The position numbers and the translations under genes are program-made. The notes below the pieces were generated by a model that saw nothing but the letters and a program-made list of their open reading frames with translations, had not been told where the DNA came from and searched no databases. A stretch of 64,000 nt of DNA from Verrucomicrobium sp. GAS474 (GTDB lineage Bacteria > Verrucomicrobiota > Verrucomicrobiia > Methylacidiphilales > GAS474): contig NZ_LT629781.1 in the NCBI RefSeq assembly GCF_900105685.1, positions 1,116,001 to 1,180,000 of the forward strand, in the 5' to 3' direction. This document shows positions 42,242 to 51,756 of the stretch, piece after piece (position 1 is the stretch's first letter; the number at the start of each line of letters is the position of its first letter).

Positions 42242-43777
42242 ATGACCATTTATACAGGCATAAGCAGATTCATTTTTTGGATGGTGCCGTCTTTGTTGAC
42301 GCGAAAAATGTCTTGGTCGCTAGGAAAATATTTTCAATCTCATAAGAAATACGACAACGCGATTTGGTTATACAAAAACAGTATTGGAATCGATCCCGAA
42401 TTCTATCCGGCCTATCCGAGGCTGGCGGATTGCCTTACGGCAATTGGGAACAAGAAGGAATCATCAGCGGTAAGAGATCTTTTTCATAAAAAAATAAATT
42501 ATACGCCATCGGAAATTCTTCAGTCCTCCGCATTTCCGTCGCTGCCAGAACTATCCGCTATGGAACTGATCGGTCATATCGAGGCCGAAGCATCGAAATC
42601 ATTTGTTGCGGGGCACATGCAAGAGGCCTCAGCGCAGTGGAAGATCGAGCATCTGATTCGGAGATCGTATGCGAAATATTTCGGGTTGCCTTTAGATGAC
42701 TTGGCAATTCTCGATCATGATTGGACCGTCCGAATCGGACATATCGCCCATATCGATATTTTTGTAAAAGCTAAGATATTGGGATTGTTGCCCGAAAAAA
42801 CACTGGAGATCGTGATCGAGCCGGAAGCTCCCGTCGCGAACAAAGAATTGCTTCGCTACTGGGAGAAATATCTTCCCATGCATGTGCATACGGAAGAAGC
42901 GCGGGAATTTTATTCAAAATACCGTCTCCTCAAGAAGAAACTTGGCCGTCTGGAGTTGACCAACGGCGAAGCCGATACTCCTTTTTTCTTATGCGGCAAG
43001 ATGGAACGAGAATGGCTGGCCAAAGGGCATCCTCCCTTGCTCACACTCAGTTCGGAGCATGAATCAACCGGAAGAGACTACCTTGCGAAAAGCGGGCTTA
43101 AATCCAGCGATTGGTATGTAGCGTTGCATGTGCGCGAGGGCGGATTTCATGGTGATGGAAAAGGAAGGGATGCCCGGAATTCCAATATAGAAACCTATAT
43201 CAAAGCGATTAAAAAGATAACCGAAATGGGGGGCTGGGTCATTCGGTTGGGAGATCCCCTGATGAAACCTTTACCGAGGATGGAAAGGGTCATTGATTAT
43301 GCTTTTTCACCCGATAAATCGCAGGCACTCGATGTATTTCTTCCGGTCAAATCGCGCTTTTTTCTATGCACCAATAGCGGCCCCTGCTGCGTAGCGGCCA
43401 TATTCGGTACGCCAATCCTGGTCACGAACTGCTATCCGCTGACAGTAAGGCCTTGGTACGCCTGCTGTACTTACATGCCGAAATTGATGACAAAACTGAG
43501 CGGAGGACATGTTCCATTAAGTGAAATGATCCGGCCTCCGCTTGCGTATCTCGAGAACACGGCCACTCTTCAGGAGCTTGGCATCCAATTGATCGATAAT
43601 ACGGAGGACGAGATCCTCGATGCCGTATTGGAGATGCTCGATCCATCCTCTGTTCGACAGGATCCCGATTTGCAGCGCCGTTTTAACGAACAAATCGATC
43701 CAAACGGATATTTTGGCTTGGAGAAAGTCTCGACGGCTTTTCTTGAGAGACATCGGCTTCTTGTTAAAAATGGATAG
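42242..43777 (+). CDS. TPR plus TIGR04372-type putative glycosyltransferase, paralog 1
   Basis: 511 residues from the ATG at 42242; the frame is open further upstream but without a plausible start. Residues about 25-75 form TPR-like helices (KYDNAIWLYKNSIGIDPEF). The C-terminal half has the features shared by five proteins of this window: WYVALHVREGGFHG near residue 295, MGGWVIRLGD, VIDYAFSPDKSQALDVFL, RFFLCTNSGP and FGTPILVTNCYP, then DNTEDEILDAVLEMLD. This matches the TIGR04372 family, thought to be GT-B-fold glycosyltransferases; activity is not established. It is the first gene of the lower-GC surface-polysaccharide region and stands alone, 168 bases before the next paralog. Confidence 0.75.
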   Translation: MTIYTGISRFIFWMVPSLLTRKMSWSLGKYFQSHKKYDNAIWLYKNSIGIDPEFYPAYPRLADCLTAIGNKKESSAVRDLFHKKINYTPSEILQSSAFPSLPELSAMELIGHIEAEASKSFVAGHMQEASAQWKIEHLIRRSYAKYFGLPLDDLAILDHDWTVRIGHIAHIDIFVKAKILGLLPEKTLEIVIEPEAPVANKELLRYWEKYLPMHVHTEEAREFYSKYRLLKKKLGRLELTNGEADTPFFLCGKMEREWLAKGHPPLLTLSSEHESTGRDYLAKSGLKSSDWYVALHVREGGFHGDGKGRDARNSNIETYIKAIKKITEMGGWVIRLGDPLMKPLPRMERVIDYAFSPDKSQALDVFLPVKSRFFLCTNSGPCCVAAIFGTPILVTNCYPLTVRPWYACCTYMPKLMTKLSGGHVPLSEMIRPPLAYLENTATLQELGIQLIDNTEDEILDAVLEMLDPSSVRQDPDLQRRFNEQIDPNGYFGLEKVSTAFLERHRLLVKNG

Positions 43778-43945
43778 TGGCAGTCCTTAATGTAGAGACG
43801 AATTGCAATAAAATACTACTCTATATGGCGGGAAGGTTTTGTGGATGTCTCTTGAGCGATATCGTTATTATTGGCCTGTTCAGAAATCCCACGGCATCCA
43901 TGTAGTGCTCAGCCATCTATTCATCGAATTTTTCGTTTTCGACGC

Positions 43946-45643
43946 ATGAACTTGCTACCTCCTTTTTTAAAAAGCGTCTGCTACTGGACTTATATCAAGG
44001 CATGCGGTGTTCTCGCCCCCGGCTTACTGTCGGAAAAAAGCCTCCAGAATCTCGCCAAATATCGTGCCTGGAAAAAGGCGAATCCCGCGCCACGCTTTAT
44101 TTTTCTGAACCTTCTTCTCCGGGCTTTTTATCTACGAAGAAGGTATTATACCTTGTTGGCTAAGTGGGTGCCCTCTTTTCTCTCAGCCCAGGAGTTCCAG
44201 CAGCTTGCTCAGTATCATGTCCGACGCGGCCATTTTCCGGTTGCGGCGCACTACTTCGTAGAGACACTTCGTAAATGGGGTCTTGGCGATTCGCGTTCCG
44301 GAAGCACCCCCTTTTTCGCGGTCGCCCAAGGGATTTCCGCAACCCAATGGGAAGCAATAAAAAGCCGTTGGCTCGCGAAGGAATCTGATTTTCTCTCCCT
44401 GTATAATCAACTCGGCAACGCCTTATATCTCGGTGGAAGCCTCCAAAAAGCAACCGCCTGTTGGGCGACCGGTTTGGCCGTTCAAGGTGCCATCGCTCGT
44501 CACGTGGGTGCCGATAGGCTGGACGTCAAAATTCTTTCCAACAGTCCCTGGGTTCAACGCATTGGGCTCATCGGTTTGTTGGATTCTTACGTCAAGATGG
44601 GATTGCTCGGATTGCGGGACAATCAAAACTCGATTCTTGTTGAACGAGTTCAGGATATCTCGAATCCTCATCTTCTCGGCTATTTTTCAAAACACATCAA
44701 ATGGATTCAAGATCCCCGATCCATACTCTCGCTTCAGGCCCCGAGCCTTCTCCTACGGGAGCCCTTTCACGTCATTGAAACCGGCGGTGAGATCAGATCC
44801 ATCGTTGATGCTGCGGCTCGCGCCCAAATCCTCTGGGAAAAGCAAGGGAACAAACCCCTTCTGCAATTGAGCGAGATGGATCGTGCCATAGGCATCGAAA
44901 AATTGAAGCGGATGGGTCTTCCAGAAAACGCATGGTACGTCTGCCTTCATATTCGCGAGGAGAATTTCCCGAAGGAAGGGGAGGGCGGCTCTCGGAATAA
45001 TGTCGTCCAATCCGATCAAAAAATCATCGATGAGGTGCGGCGACGCGGAGGGTGGATTATTCGGTTCGGGGATTCAAGAATGCCAGCCTACGCGGATTCG
45101 GATCATTTAATAGATTATAATTTTAATCGAGTAAAATCCTCCGAAATGGACGTTTTTCTCTGCGCTCATTGCCGATGCTACATCGGCGGTAATTCCGAAC
45201 TGGGGCTCGCTTCCGCGATTTTTGGCGTCCCCACCGTGCTTGTCGATTGGCACCCCCTTCGAGCCAGACCTTGGTATTCAAACCAGATTTTTATTCCTAA
45301 GCTCATGCGGAACATCAAGGAAAACCGTTTTCTGACACTTGAGGAAATGCTGCAAGAGCCCGTCGATATTCTGGAATCTCCCGCCCATCTTCGTGCGGCG
45401 GATATCGAATTGATGGCCAACTCTTCCGAAGAGATCCTTGAGGTAACGGTGGAGATGCTCGATCTACTCGAAAATTTCGGAGGGACATCCTCAAAAAGGA
45501 CGACTCGGCAGCAAAAATTCCAAGATATTGCTGAAGCCAACGGTAGCATGGGGCTGGGCGTTCTTGGCGACTGCTTCTTGCAAAGGCATCCTCAGATTCT
45601 CGATTTCAGTCAGAAACCGCATCCTTTAAATTTCGACCCATAA
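43946..45643 (+). CDS. TPR plus TIGR04372-type putative glycosyltransferase, paralog 2
   Basis: 565 residues from the ATG at 43946, chosen because the upstream extension lacks likeness to the paralogs. The N-terminal third is helical and basic, with a TPR-like EFQQLAQYHVRRGHFPVAAHY. The common core is present: WYVCLHIREENFPKE, RRGGWIIRFGDS, LIDYNFNRVKSSEMDVFL, CRCYIGGNSELGLAS, FGVPTVLVDWHP, and NSSEEILEVTVEMLD. It differs from the other copies by NSELG in place of the NSG/DSG motif. Probably transfers a sugar to a surface glycan (inference from family and locus). It may be co-transcribed with paralog 1. Confidence 0.75.
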   Translation: MNLLPPFLKSVCYWTYIKACGVLAPGLLSEKSLQNLAKYRAWKKANPAPRFIFLNLLLRAFYLRRRYYTLLAKWVPSFLSAQEFQQLAQYHVRRGHFPVAAHYFVETLRKWGLGDSRSGSTPFFAVAQGISATQWEAIKSRWLAKESDFLSLYNQLGNALYLGGSLQKATACWATGLAVQGAIARHVGADRLDVKILSNSPWVQRIGLIGLLDSYVKMGLLGLRDNQNSILVERVQDISNPHLLGYFSKHIKWIQDPRSILSLQAPSLLLREPFHVIETGGEIRSIVDAAARAQILWEKQGNKPLLQLSEMDRAIGIEKLKRMGLPENAWYVCLHIREENFPKEGEGGSRNNVVQSDQKIIDEVRRRGGWIIRFGDSRMPAYADSDHLIDYNFNRVKSSEMDVFLCAHCRCYIGGNSELGLASAIFGVPTVLVDWHPLRARPWYSNQIFIPKLMRNIKENRFLTLEEMLQEPVDILESPAHLRAADIELMANSSEEILEVTVEMLDLLENFGGTSSKRTTRQQKFQDIAEANGSMGLGVLGDCFLQRHPQILDFSQKPHPLNFDP

Positions 45644-45950
45644 CGCTCTCCCCCCCGACAGTGATGCGATAGCCTACAAAATTCTAAACCGATCGGGAAC
45701 TCTGTGAACGTGTGGGAAACCAAGATTTTTACGGTATGGCGAGACGTTGTGAGCAATTGCTGCCGATCTCGACCGATACTCGGAGGGAGAAAATTCTCTG
45801 TTTGCTATGTTATCAGGCCTGAAGACGATGGCGATTTAGCGTTGGGGTAGTGCCATATGGACATCACAGAAAAAGCTCGGATATTGGGATATTGCAGGCT
45901 AGGAAATACTTACGCTAACCTACCTCAATAGATCCCTATCTATCCTCGTC
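45644..45950. other. Intergenic region with no visible gene
   Basis: About 300 bases of mixed composition before the short-chain dehydrogenase gene. I see no coding frame, hairpin with T-run, or copy of the TCTGC-type operator. It may hold the promoter of the downstream genes. Confidence 0.4.
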
Positions 45951-46769
45951 ATGGCATCCCCCCAGAAACCGACCCTGCTTATCCTGTCCATATCGAGCGA
46001 CATCGGCGCCCAGCTTGCACTGCGTTATCTGGCCGAGGGATGGCGAGTAGTTGGAACCTATCGAGGAAAATCGAATCTCGATCTGTTCAAGGGCCGGAAA
46101 GATGTGGCTCTTTTTCGATGCGATCTCAAATCCAAGCCTTCGATCGCATGTTTTGCCGCTGCTTACAAAGAATTGGGGTGGAAATGGACGACCTTCATCA
46201 GCAGTGCCGGACAGCTCTCCCCGATCGCCCCTTTTTTAAATTCCAATCCCGACGCGTGGGAAGACTCGATTTTGATCAATTCAGTCCGGCAACTGCGCAT
46301 CCTTCACGCGATCTACCCCTTGCGTAAGAAGTCGGAAATCGCCAAAGCCGTATTTTTCGTGGGTGGGGGTATCAATAATGCGTTCACAAACTATTCTTCC
46401 TATTGCGCGGGAAAAATTTTGCTCCTGAAAATGTGCGAGTTGCTGGACGACGAATGTCCCGATCTCCACGTCGCCATCTTCGGAACGGGCTGGGTGAAGA
46501 CAAAAATACATAATCAAACCCTCCATGCCAGGTGTTCTTCGGGGGATAATTATGAGCGGACTCTCCAGTTCCTGCAAAAGGGTGCCAAGGGAACTTCTTT
46601 TGACGATATCCATCAATGCATTAAGTGGGCGCTCTCTCAAAAAAGAGCGCTCACTGGTGGTCGCAATTTTTCTATCGTACATGACGCATGGCGCGATGGT
46701 GGAGACCGGCTGATTTTCGAGCTTTCCCAAGACCTCAATAAATTTAAGTTAAGAAGACACGATGGTTGA
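45951..46769 (+). CDS. Short-chain dehydrogenase/reductase-like protein with degenerate cofactor motif
   Basis: 272 residues. The SDR fold is visible, with a first strand LLILSISSDIGAQLALRYLAEG, FISSAGQLSPIAPF (NNAG position) and SYCAGKILLLK (the Tyr-x-x-x-Lys pair near 155). The glycine motif TGxxxGIG is reduced to LSISSDIG, and the residue expected to be the catalytic Ser lies in FFVGGG instead. It may bind a cofactor weakly or serve a non-redox role; some SDRs of glycan loci show a related GGG strand. Its last 8 bases overlap the next glycosyltransferase-like gene, so the two are co-translated. Confidence 0.75.
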   Translation: MASPQKPTLLILSISSDIGAQLALRYLAEGWRVVGTYRGKSNLDLFKGRKDVALFRCDLKSKPSIACFAAAYKELGWKWTTFISSAGQLSPIAPFLNSNPDAWEDSILINSVRQLRILHAIYPLRKKSEIAKAVFFVGGGINNAFTNYSSYCAGKILLLKMCELLDDECPDLHVAIFGTGWVKTKIHNQTLHARCSSGDNYERTLQFLQKGAKGTSFDDIHQCIKWALSQKRALTGGRNFSIVHDAWRDGGDRLIFELSQDLNKFKLRRHDG

Positions 46770-48387
46770 CCTGTTTTTCAATCAATTGAAGACCTGGATT
46801 GCTTCCTGTTTTCCCAAATTTCGGCGACCTCGACATTCAAGCGTGATTTCTCCACATGAGGCCAAGGCTTTGGGCGATCGTTGCTTGGAGGGCAAGCAGC
46901 TGAAGGAGGCGGAACGATGGTACTCTTACATCCTTGATTCTGAGAGCCCGGGCTTTGATTCACTCTCAAGCGCGATTCTTTTTTTCCTTTCCCAGGACAA
47001 TGCGCCGAAAATCGAGCAGGGCTTGGTGTTGCTCAAGAAGGAATGCGATGAAAATCCACGAGACGACAAGCTAGTCTTCTGCGGCGATATAGCGATTTAC
47101 TTTGGAAGAACCGATGAAATGGAGAAATGCTTTCCTCTGGTTCTTGAAAACAGCCCTTTTAAGGCTCCTCTATATTACAAAATGGGGTGCAACTATTTCA
47201 TGCTCGGCCACTTCTCCAAGGCCCGGGAAGCGTTTCGCAATGCTCAAAAGGAAATGGCACAAAAAAAGGAAGAGCGCCAATTGGATAAGCTCGATCTCAC
47301 TTTCCTTGCTGCCGATCAGTGGGCCACCCGGATCGGTCATCTGGGCTTGCTGGACGGATTGATTAAACTGAGAAAACTCGATTTTATTGAGGATAAAAAC
47401 CATGTCCTGCTGGCATCATCTTCCCAAATAGCCTGTCCCGCGCTCATTCCTTATCTGGAGCCTCACATTTCAGTCGTCACCGATCCTGGCTTTATCAACA
47501 ACCTTAGGGATATTCTTCCTTACACTCAGCAATATGTGAATTTTTTCAGCCTGAAGGACGGTTCTTGCATTTTGCTGCACGAGATGCTTGATCGAGTCAA
47601 TCGGGAATGGGAGGATGCGAAGCTGCCCAGACTCTTTGAATTGGACCACAATCATCAGAGCCGGGGGTGGGATAATTTAGCCTCTTGGGGAATCAAAAAG
47701 GGGGAATCCTGGTTCGTCACATTGCATGTCCGCACGGGTATTTACTATAACGAGCCCGATTCAGTCAGCGTCCGCAACGCCGATATCGAAACGTATGAGA
47801 AAGCCATTCGCCTTATCCGAAGCCGCGGTGGGCATGTCATATGGCTTGGCGACGGAAGGGAGCTTCCGAAAGAGCTCTACGGCTTGATCATTGATTATCC
47901 TCATTCTGGGATGAAATCGGACTGGATGGATCTCTTTCTTTGCGCTGAATGCCGCTTCTTCATGGGGGTCGATTCTGGAATCTCAGTTATTCCAGATCTC
48001 TTCGACGTCCCTTGCGTGCTAACTAATTGGATCCCGTGCGCTATGCGTCCATGGAAAAGCAAAAATCTCTGGATCCCCAAATTAATCCAAAACGAAACCA
48101 CTGGCGAAAATCTGCTTTTTCAAGAGCTTCTCGGACCGCCAGTCGGGTACTGGGAATCGCATCTCCTTTTCAAGAAAAGGGCATATCGCATCATCGACAA
48201 TTCTCCCGAAGAAATCACCGAGGTGGCCGAAGAGATGCTCGATTTCCTGGAAGGCCGTGCTTTTGAGGACACGCAGGCCGATGAACGGCAGCAGCGTTTT
48301 CAAACAATCGCCCGCACCCAACAATCTTATGGAGCCGCCCGCGTCGGCGGAGCATTTTTACGTCGCTACGAATCTCTTTTGCGGTAA
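46762..48387 (+). CDS. TPR plus TIGR04372-type putative glycosyltransferase, paralog 3
   Basis: 541 residues; the start overlaps the preceding SDR gene by 8 bases. TPR-like helices occupy about residues 30-175 (EAKALGDRCLEGKQLKEAER, LYYKMGCNYFMLGHFSKARE). The core domain follows: WFVTLHVRTGIYYNE near residue 315, SRGGHVIWLGDG, LIIDYPHSGMKSDWMDLFL, CRFFMGVDSGISV, CVLTNWIPCAMRPW, and NSPEEITEVAEEMLDFLE. It is close in layout to paralog 4 (KSDWMD and DSGIS are common to both). Predicted cytoplasmic, acting on a lipid-linked or nucleotide-sugar substrate in glycan assembly; this is inferred. Confidence 0.78.
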   Translation: MVDLFFNQLKTWIASCFPKFRRPRHSSVISPHEAKALGDRCLEGKQLKEAERWYSYILDSESPGFDSLSSAILFFLSQDNAPKIEQGLVLLKKECDENPRDDKLVFCGDIAIYFGRTDEMEKCFPLVLENSPFKAPLYYKMGCNYFMLGHFSKAREAFRNAQKEMAQKKEERQLDKLDLTFLAADQWATRIGHLGLLDGLIKLRKLDFIEDKNHVLLASSSQIACPALIPYLEPHISVVTDPGFINNLRDILPYTQQYVNFFSLKDGSCILLHEMLDRVNREWEDAKLPRLFELDHNHQSRGWDNLASWGIKKGESWFVTLHVRTGIYYNEPDSVSVRNADIETYEKAIRLIRSRGGHVIWLGDGRELPKELYGLIIDYPHSGMKSDWMDLFLCAECRFFMGVDSGISVIPDLFDVPCVLTNWIPCAMRPWKSKNLWIPKLIQNETTGENLLFQELLGPPVGYWESHLLFKKRAYRIIDNSPEEITEVAEEMLDFLEGRAFEDTQADERQQRFQTIARTQQSYGAARVGGAFLRRYESLLR

Positions 48388-48425
48388 TCCTTTGCCCAAC
48401 CGAATGCCACGAGACACACACCGAT

Positions 48426-49196
48426 ATGGATCTCAACATCAGACATAAAACCGCATTGATCACCGGAGCAAGCCGCGGTCTCGGAAGAGCCATTGCCTTG
48501 GCCCTGGCCGAGGAGGGAGTCCATGTTGCATTCGTCGCCAGGAGCGCCCAAGACATGGATTCTTTACGCGAAGAACTCCAGCCCTTGGGCGTGCGCCATA
48601 TCGGTCTCGTACAAGATTTGGCTTCCGAAGATAGCATTCCCCGCCTCATTCACAGCCTGAGTTCGGCTGGGTGGCCTGTTTTTGACATCCTGATCCATAA
48701 CGTGGGAGGGACTCTCGATATTACTGATCCCTTCTGTAAGATCGCTGATTGGAAAAAGGTGTTTCGCCTGAATTTCGATGTCTCCATCGAACTCAATCAC
48801 CACTATCTGCCCCTCATGAAGGAACGAAAGTGGGGACGTGTTATTCATGTCTCCTCGATCTCGTCTATGGAAAGTCATGGGCCGATTCCCTATTGCGCCG
48901 CCAAAGCCGCTTTGAACGCCTACACGCGAAGCATGGGTCGAATGGTGGCCAAAGATGGTGTCATCGTGGTGGCTATTTTGCCCGGGGCAGTTTGGACCAA
49001 AAACGGCTACTGGGACACGGTCAATTCTGGACACCTCGAAAAATATCTTGAGCAAAGGATGGCCATCGGCCGTCTTGGCCAACCGGACGAGATCGCCAAA
49101 GCCGTTGCCTTTTTCTGCTCCGAACATGCCTCGTTCTGCGTTGGTTCCATCATCCCCATCGATGGAGGCCAAGGCCGAAGTTATTTTGGCGAGTAG
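48426..49196 (+). CDS. FabG-like short-chain dehydrogenase/reductase
   Basis: 256 residues with all classical SDR signatures: TGASRGLGRAIA near residue 14, HNVGG (NNAG variant), Ser in VIHVSSISSMESHGP, and YCAAKAALNAY (Tyr-x-x-x-Lys). The end DEIAKAVAFFCSEHA and GSIIPIDGGQGR is FabG-like. The locus context (three further SDRs, sugar-export and transferase genes) suggests a nucleotide- or free-sugar oxidoreductase rather than fatty acid synthesis. It starts a tight group: gaps of 12, then overlaps of 4 and 4 bases with the next three genes. Confidence 0.88.
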   Translation: MDLNIRHKTALITGASRGLGRAIALALAEEGVHVAFVARSAQDMDSLREELQPLGVRHIGLVQDLASEDSIPRLIHSLSSAGWPVFDILIHNVGGTLDITDPFCKIADWKKVFRLNFDVSIELNHHYLPLMKERKWGRVIHVSSISSMESHGPIPYCAAKAALNAYTRSMGRMVAKDGVIVVAILPGAVWTKNGYWDTVNSGHLEKYLEQRMAIGRLGQPDEIAKAVAFFCSEHASFCVGSIIPIDGGQGRSYFGE

Positions 49197-49208
49197 AAAG
49201 GATTGATC

Positions 49209-50129
49209 ATGAAGCCTATCTCCGGTTTTTGGAATTTGAATCGCTCGCGATTCTCCCTGGGAGGCGGCCTTCTGTTTCTTCAAGAAACGGTGGCTTTCGC
49301 ACAAAACTGCTCCGCCTCTATTGAGAAAATCGTTTTTCGTGGCAGTAACGAATTTTGGTTGCGAGAAGCCCCCTTGACCTTGGCATGTGGGGAAGCTGGG
49401 GGATTATGCCAGGAAAGCGATTTTCCCTTTGGAAGCCTCCTACGGCTTCCCTTTTATTTTGCTGGATTCGATCGGGTTTGCATTGAAATCACCGAAGAAA
49501 AGGGCTCCCGACCCTTGGATCTGTCGGGTTTCGGATGGCCCTTGGATGATGCCTACCTTGGTGATGGTCGAATTGACTATCTTGCCTCTCTGTTGCCTTC
49601 TCTTTCCACGCCTCCTTGGTTGAATCCGACCCAATTCTGTGCCGGACAAGCTCAAGCCGTGCTCACAAAGCAGGATCGGGATCGTAAAATCATCGCCGTC
49701 CACTTAAAAAATAGTTTTCAAGATCCTCTCAGCAATGCCGATTTCCACGCTTGGGGGGCCTTTTTTCAACGCTATGTAGGGCACCCCTTTTTATTCGTTC
49801 TCGTGGGAAACGAATCCCTTCCCGTCTCGTTTTCGACGCTTTCCAACGTCGTCGTCTTGGCAGAATACGGACTCAATTTGGGAAGAGATCTCGCAGTGAT
49901 TCGAGCGGCTGATGCCTTTTTGGGCATGGCGACGGGACCTTGCAACATGGCTTTATGTGGATCAAAACCCTATCTTATTTTCAAGAATCCCCACCATCAC
50001 GTGGAAGAAATGCTCCGCGAATACAAGCATTTCAATCGTCCCCCCTTCGCCTCCCCTCATCAAAATATGTATCGAGTTTTTGAGGATGCTCACCTCCTCG
50101 AACTCCTCTTTCAAAGTCTGTGGCAATGA
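49209..50129 (+). CDS. Putative glycosyltransferase-like protein, short divergent relative of the TIGR04372 paralogs
   Basis: 306 residues from the ATG at 49209, which has AAAGGA at good distance; the frame opens at a TTG 6 bases earlier. I do not recognise a named family. The C-terminal half resembles the ends of the five TIGR04372-type proteins: KIIAVHLKNSF matches their LHVRE strand, and DAFLGMATGPCNMALCGSKP matches their RFFLGTNSGPSIAAKLFGK segment, with YLIF following. No TPR region is present. A GT-B-like transferase is likely. It lies between two SDR genes and overlaps the next gene start, so it belongs to the same operon. Confidence 0.6.
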   Translation: MKPISGFWNLNRSRFSLGGGLLFLQETVAFAQNCSASIEKIVFRGSNEFWLREAPLTLACGEAGGLCQESDFPFGSLLRLPFYFAGFDRVCIEITEEKGSRPLDLSGFGWPLDDAYLGDGRIDYLASLLPSLSTPPWLNPTQFCAGQAQAVLTKQDRDRKIIAVHLKNSFQDPLSNADFHAWGAFFQRYVGHPFLFVLVGNESLPVSFSTLSNVVVLAEYGLNLGRDLAVIRAADAFLGMATGPCNMALCGSKPYLIFKNPHHHVEEMLREYKHFNRPPFASPHQNMYRVFEDAHLLELLFQSLWQ

Positions 50130-50959
50130 ATCAAAATCCCTCCAAAACCCTCGCGGAAAACGTCGCCGTAGTAACGGGTTCCGCTCGGGGCATTGGCCTG
50201 AATATTGCGCGCTGTCTTGGACGGCACGGTGCCCATGTCGTGATCTGCGATAACAATAGCGAAGCCGCGTTGAATGCGGTGGCGGAACTTGCCGTCCTCG
50301 GCGTCTCCTGTTCCATGATGGAGATCGACCTGAGTCGAAAGGAGTCCCCGATCCAACTCATCGAGGGTGTCTACAAAAACCGGGGACGTCTTGATATTTT
50401 GGTGAACAACGCTCGTGCGGGCAAACGCACTAGCATGCTAACGGAAACGCCTGAAACTTGGGACGAACTTTTTTCCGTTTCTCTGCGCGCCGCTTTTTTT
50501 GTCGCTCAAGAGGCTATTCGCCGCATGCCCGCTCACGGAGGAGGCTCCATCATCAACATTGCCTCTGTAACCGCCATGCTCAGCAGTCACGAAGCCCCGG
50601 CCTATCACATCGCCAAGGCGGGGGTGTTGCAAATGACGCGCTATCTTGCGGTAAATGCCGGCCCTTCCAAAATTCGTGTCAATGCCGTCGCCCCCGGATT
50701 CATCGTTCAAGACGAATACCAAAGCCGCTATGCCGAAGATGGGAACGCTGCTTATCGCGGCATTGCTGAGTTTGCCCATCCCTTGCGGGGAGTGGGGTCT
50801 GCCGATGATGTCGCCCAAGCCGTCCTTTTCCTTGCTTCCCCCCAATCTCGATTTGTCACCGGACAATGCCTCTCTGTGGATGGCGGCTCAAGCCAGGTGG
50901 AGCAATGGGCCCTTCTCCATGCCTATGACGAGCATCGGAATTCCATCCTTGCGTCATGA
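50126..50959 (+). CDS. Short-chain dehydrogenase/reductase
   Basis: 277 residues from the ATG at 50126 (ATGA overlap with the previous stop; a GTG 6 bases earlier is possible). Cofactor motif TGSARGIGLNIA, ILVNNARAG (NNAG variant), catalytic IINIASVTAM with Ser, and AYHIAKAGVLQM (Tyr-x-x-x-Lys). The C-terminus TGQCLSVDGGSSQVEQW is typical of classical SDRs. Its partner is the following SDR gene, again with a 4-base overlap. Probable NAD(P)-dependent step in making a sugar for the surface glycan; substrate unknown. Confidence 0.88.
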   Translation: MNQNPSKTLAENVAVVTGSARGIGLNIARCLGRHGAHVVICDNNSEAALNAVAELAVLGVSCSMMEIDLSRKESPIQLIEGVYKNRGRLDILVNNARAGKRTSMLTETPETWDELFSVSLRAAFFVAQEAIRRMPAHGGGSIINIASVTAMLSSHEAPAYHIAKAGVLQMTRYLAVNAGPSKIRVNAVAPGFIVQDEYQSRYAEDGNAAYRGIAEFAHPLRGVGSADDVAQAVLFLASPQSRFVTGQCLSVDGGSSQVEQWALLHAYDEHRNSILAS

Positions 50960-51756
50960 ATAGATCATACGAAGGCGTCCGCGTCCTCGTTACGGGGGCC
51001 AGCGCCGGAATCGGCCTGGCGATTGCCCGAAAATTCGCATGCCTCGGTGCCGCTGTCGGCCTGAGCGGACGCCGCCAAGGGCTCCTAAATGAAATCATCG
51101 TAGACATTGGCCGAGAAGGAGGCACGGCTTTTGCCCTTCCAGGTGACGCAACCGATGGGGCGTCCGTCCAGCAAATGGTCAGTCACTTCGCCGCTCAGGC
51201 CGGAGGCGTCGATGTCTTGATCAATAATGTTGGCGGTCCGTCGCGTTATGCGAATTTCGAAGAAGCGACGGACGACGATTGGAAAAATACTTTTGAGCTC
51301 AACGTCATGAGCTCCGTCTTTTTCACGCGAGCAGTCCTTCCTCACCTGCGCCAATCGCCACGCCGCAGGATTCTCAACATCTCCTCGATTTCCGCCGTGG
51401 AGCCGGGAGCCTATAATCCTCACTATACGACGACGAAGGCCGCCATGCTCAATTTGACGAAGTATCTCGCCAACTACCTTGCCCCCGAAAAAATCCTGGT
51501 GAACGCCATTTGTCCGGGCACTGTTTACAGCGAGTCTTGGGAGGAAAACATCCGTCGGCTTTCCGAGAGTCGAGGTGTTTCGCTCGAAAAAACCGCCGCC
51601 ATAATCGAACGGCAAGAGATGGCGAAAATCCCCCTGGGACAAATCGGCTCGGGAAATGACATTGCCAATACAGCCGCCTTTCTTGCTTCTGAAGAAGCCT
51701 CATGGATCACGGGGTCGATCTTCCATGTTAATGGTGGAAAAATGCGCTCCTTTTGA
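50956..51756 (+). CDS. Short-chain dehydrogenase/reductase
   Basis: 266 residues. TGASAGIGLAIA near residue 13, LINNVGGPSRY, NISSISAVEPG and HYTTTKAAMLN (Tyr-x-x-x-Lys) give the complete SDR active site. A short insert near the C-terminus (ESWEENIRRLSESRGVSLEK) replaces the usual substrate loop. It is the last of four SDR genes in 5.8 kb and ends this tightly coupled group; about 200 non-coding bases follow. The pair with the preceding SDR suggests either a two-step epimerisation through a keto intermediate or a heteromeric enzyme (inference). Confidence 0.88.
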   Translation: MNRSYEGVRVLVTGASAGIGLAIARKFACLGAAVGLSGRRQGLLNEIIVDIGREGGTAFALPGDATDGASVQQMVSHFAAQAGGVDVLINNVGGPSRYANFEEATDDDWKNTFELNVMSSVFFTRAVLPHLRQSPRRRILNISSISAVEPGAYNPHYTTTKAAMLNLTKYLANYLAPEKILVNAICPGTVYSESWEENIRRLSESRGVSLEKTAAIIERQEMAKIPLGQIGSGNDIANTAAFLASEEASWITGSIFHVNGGKMRSF

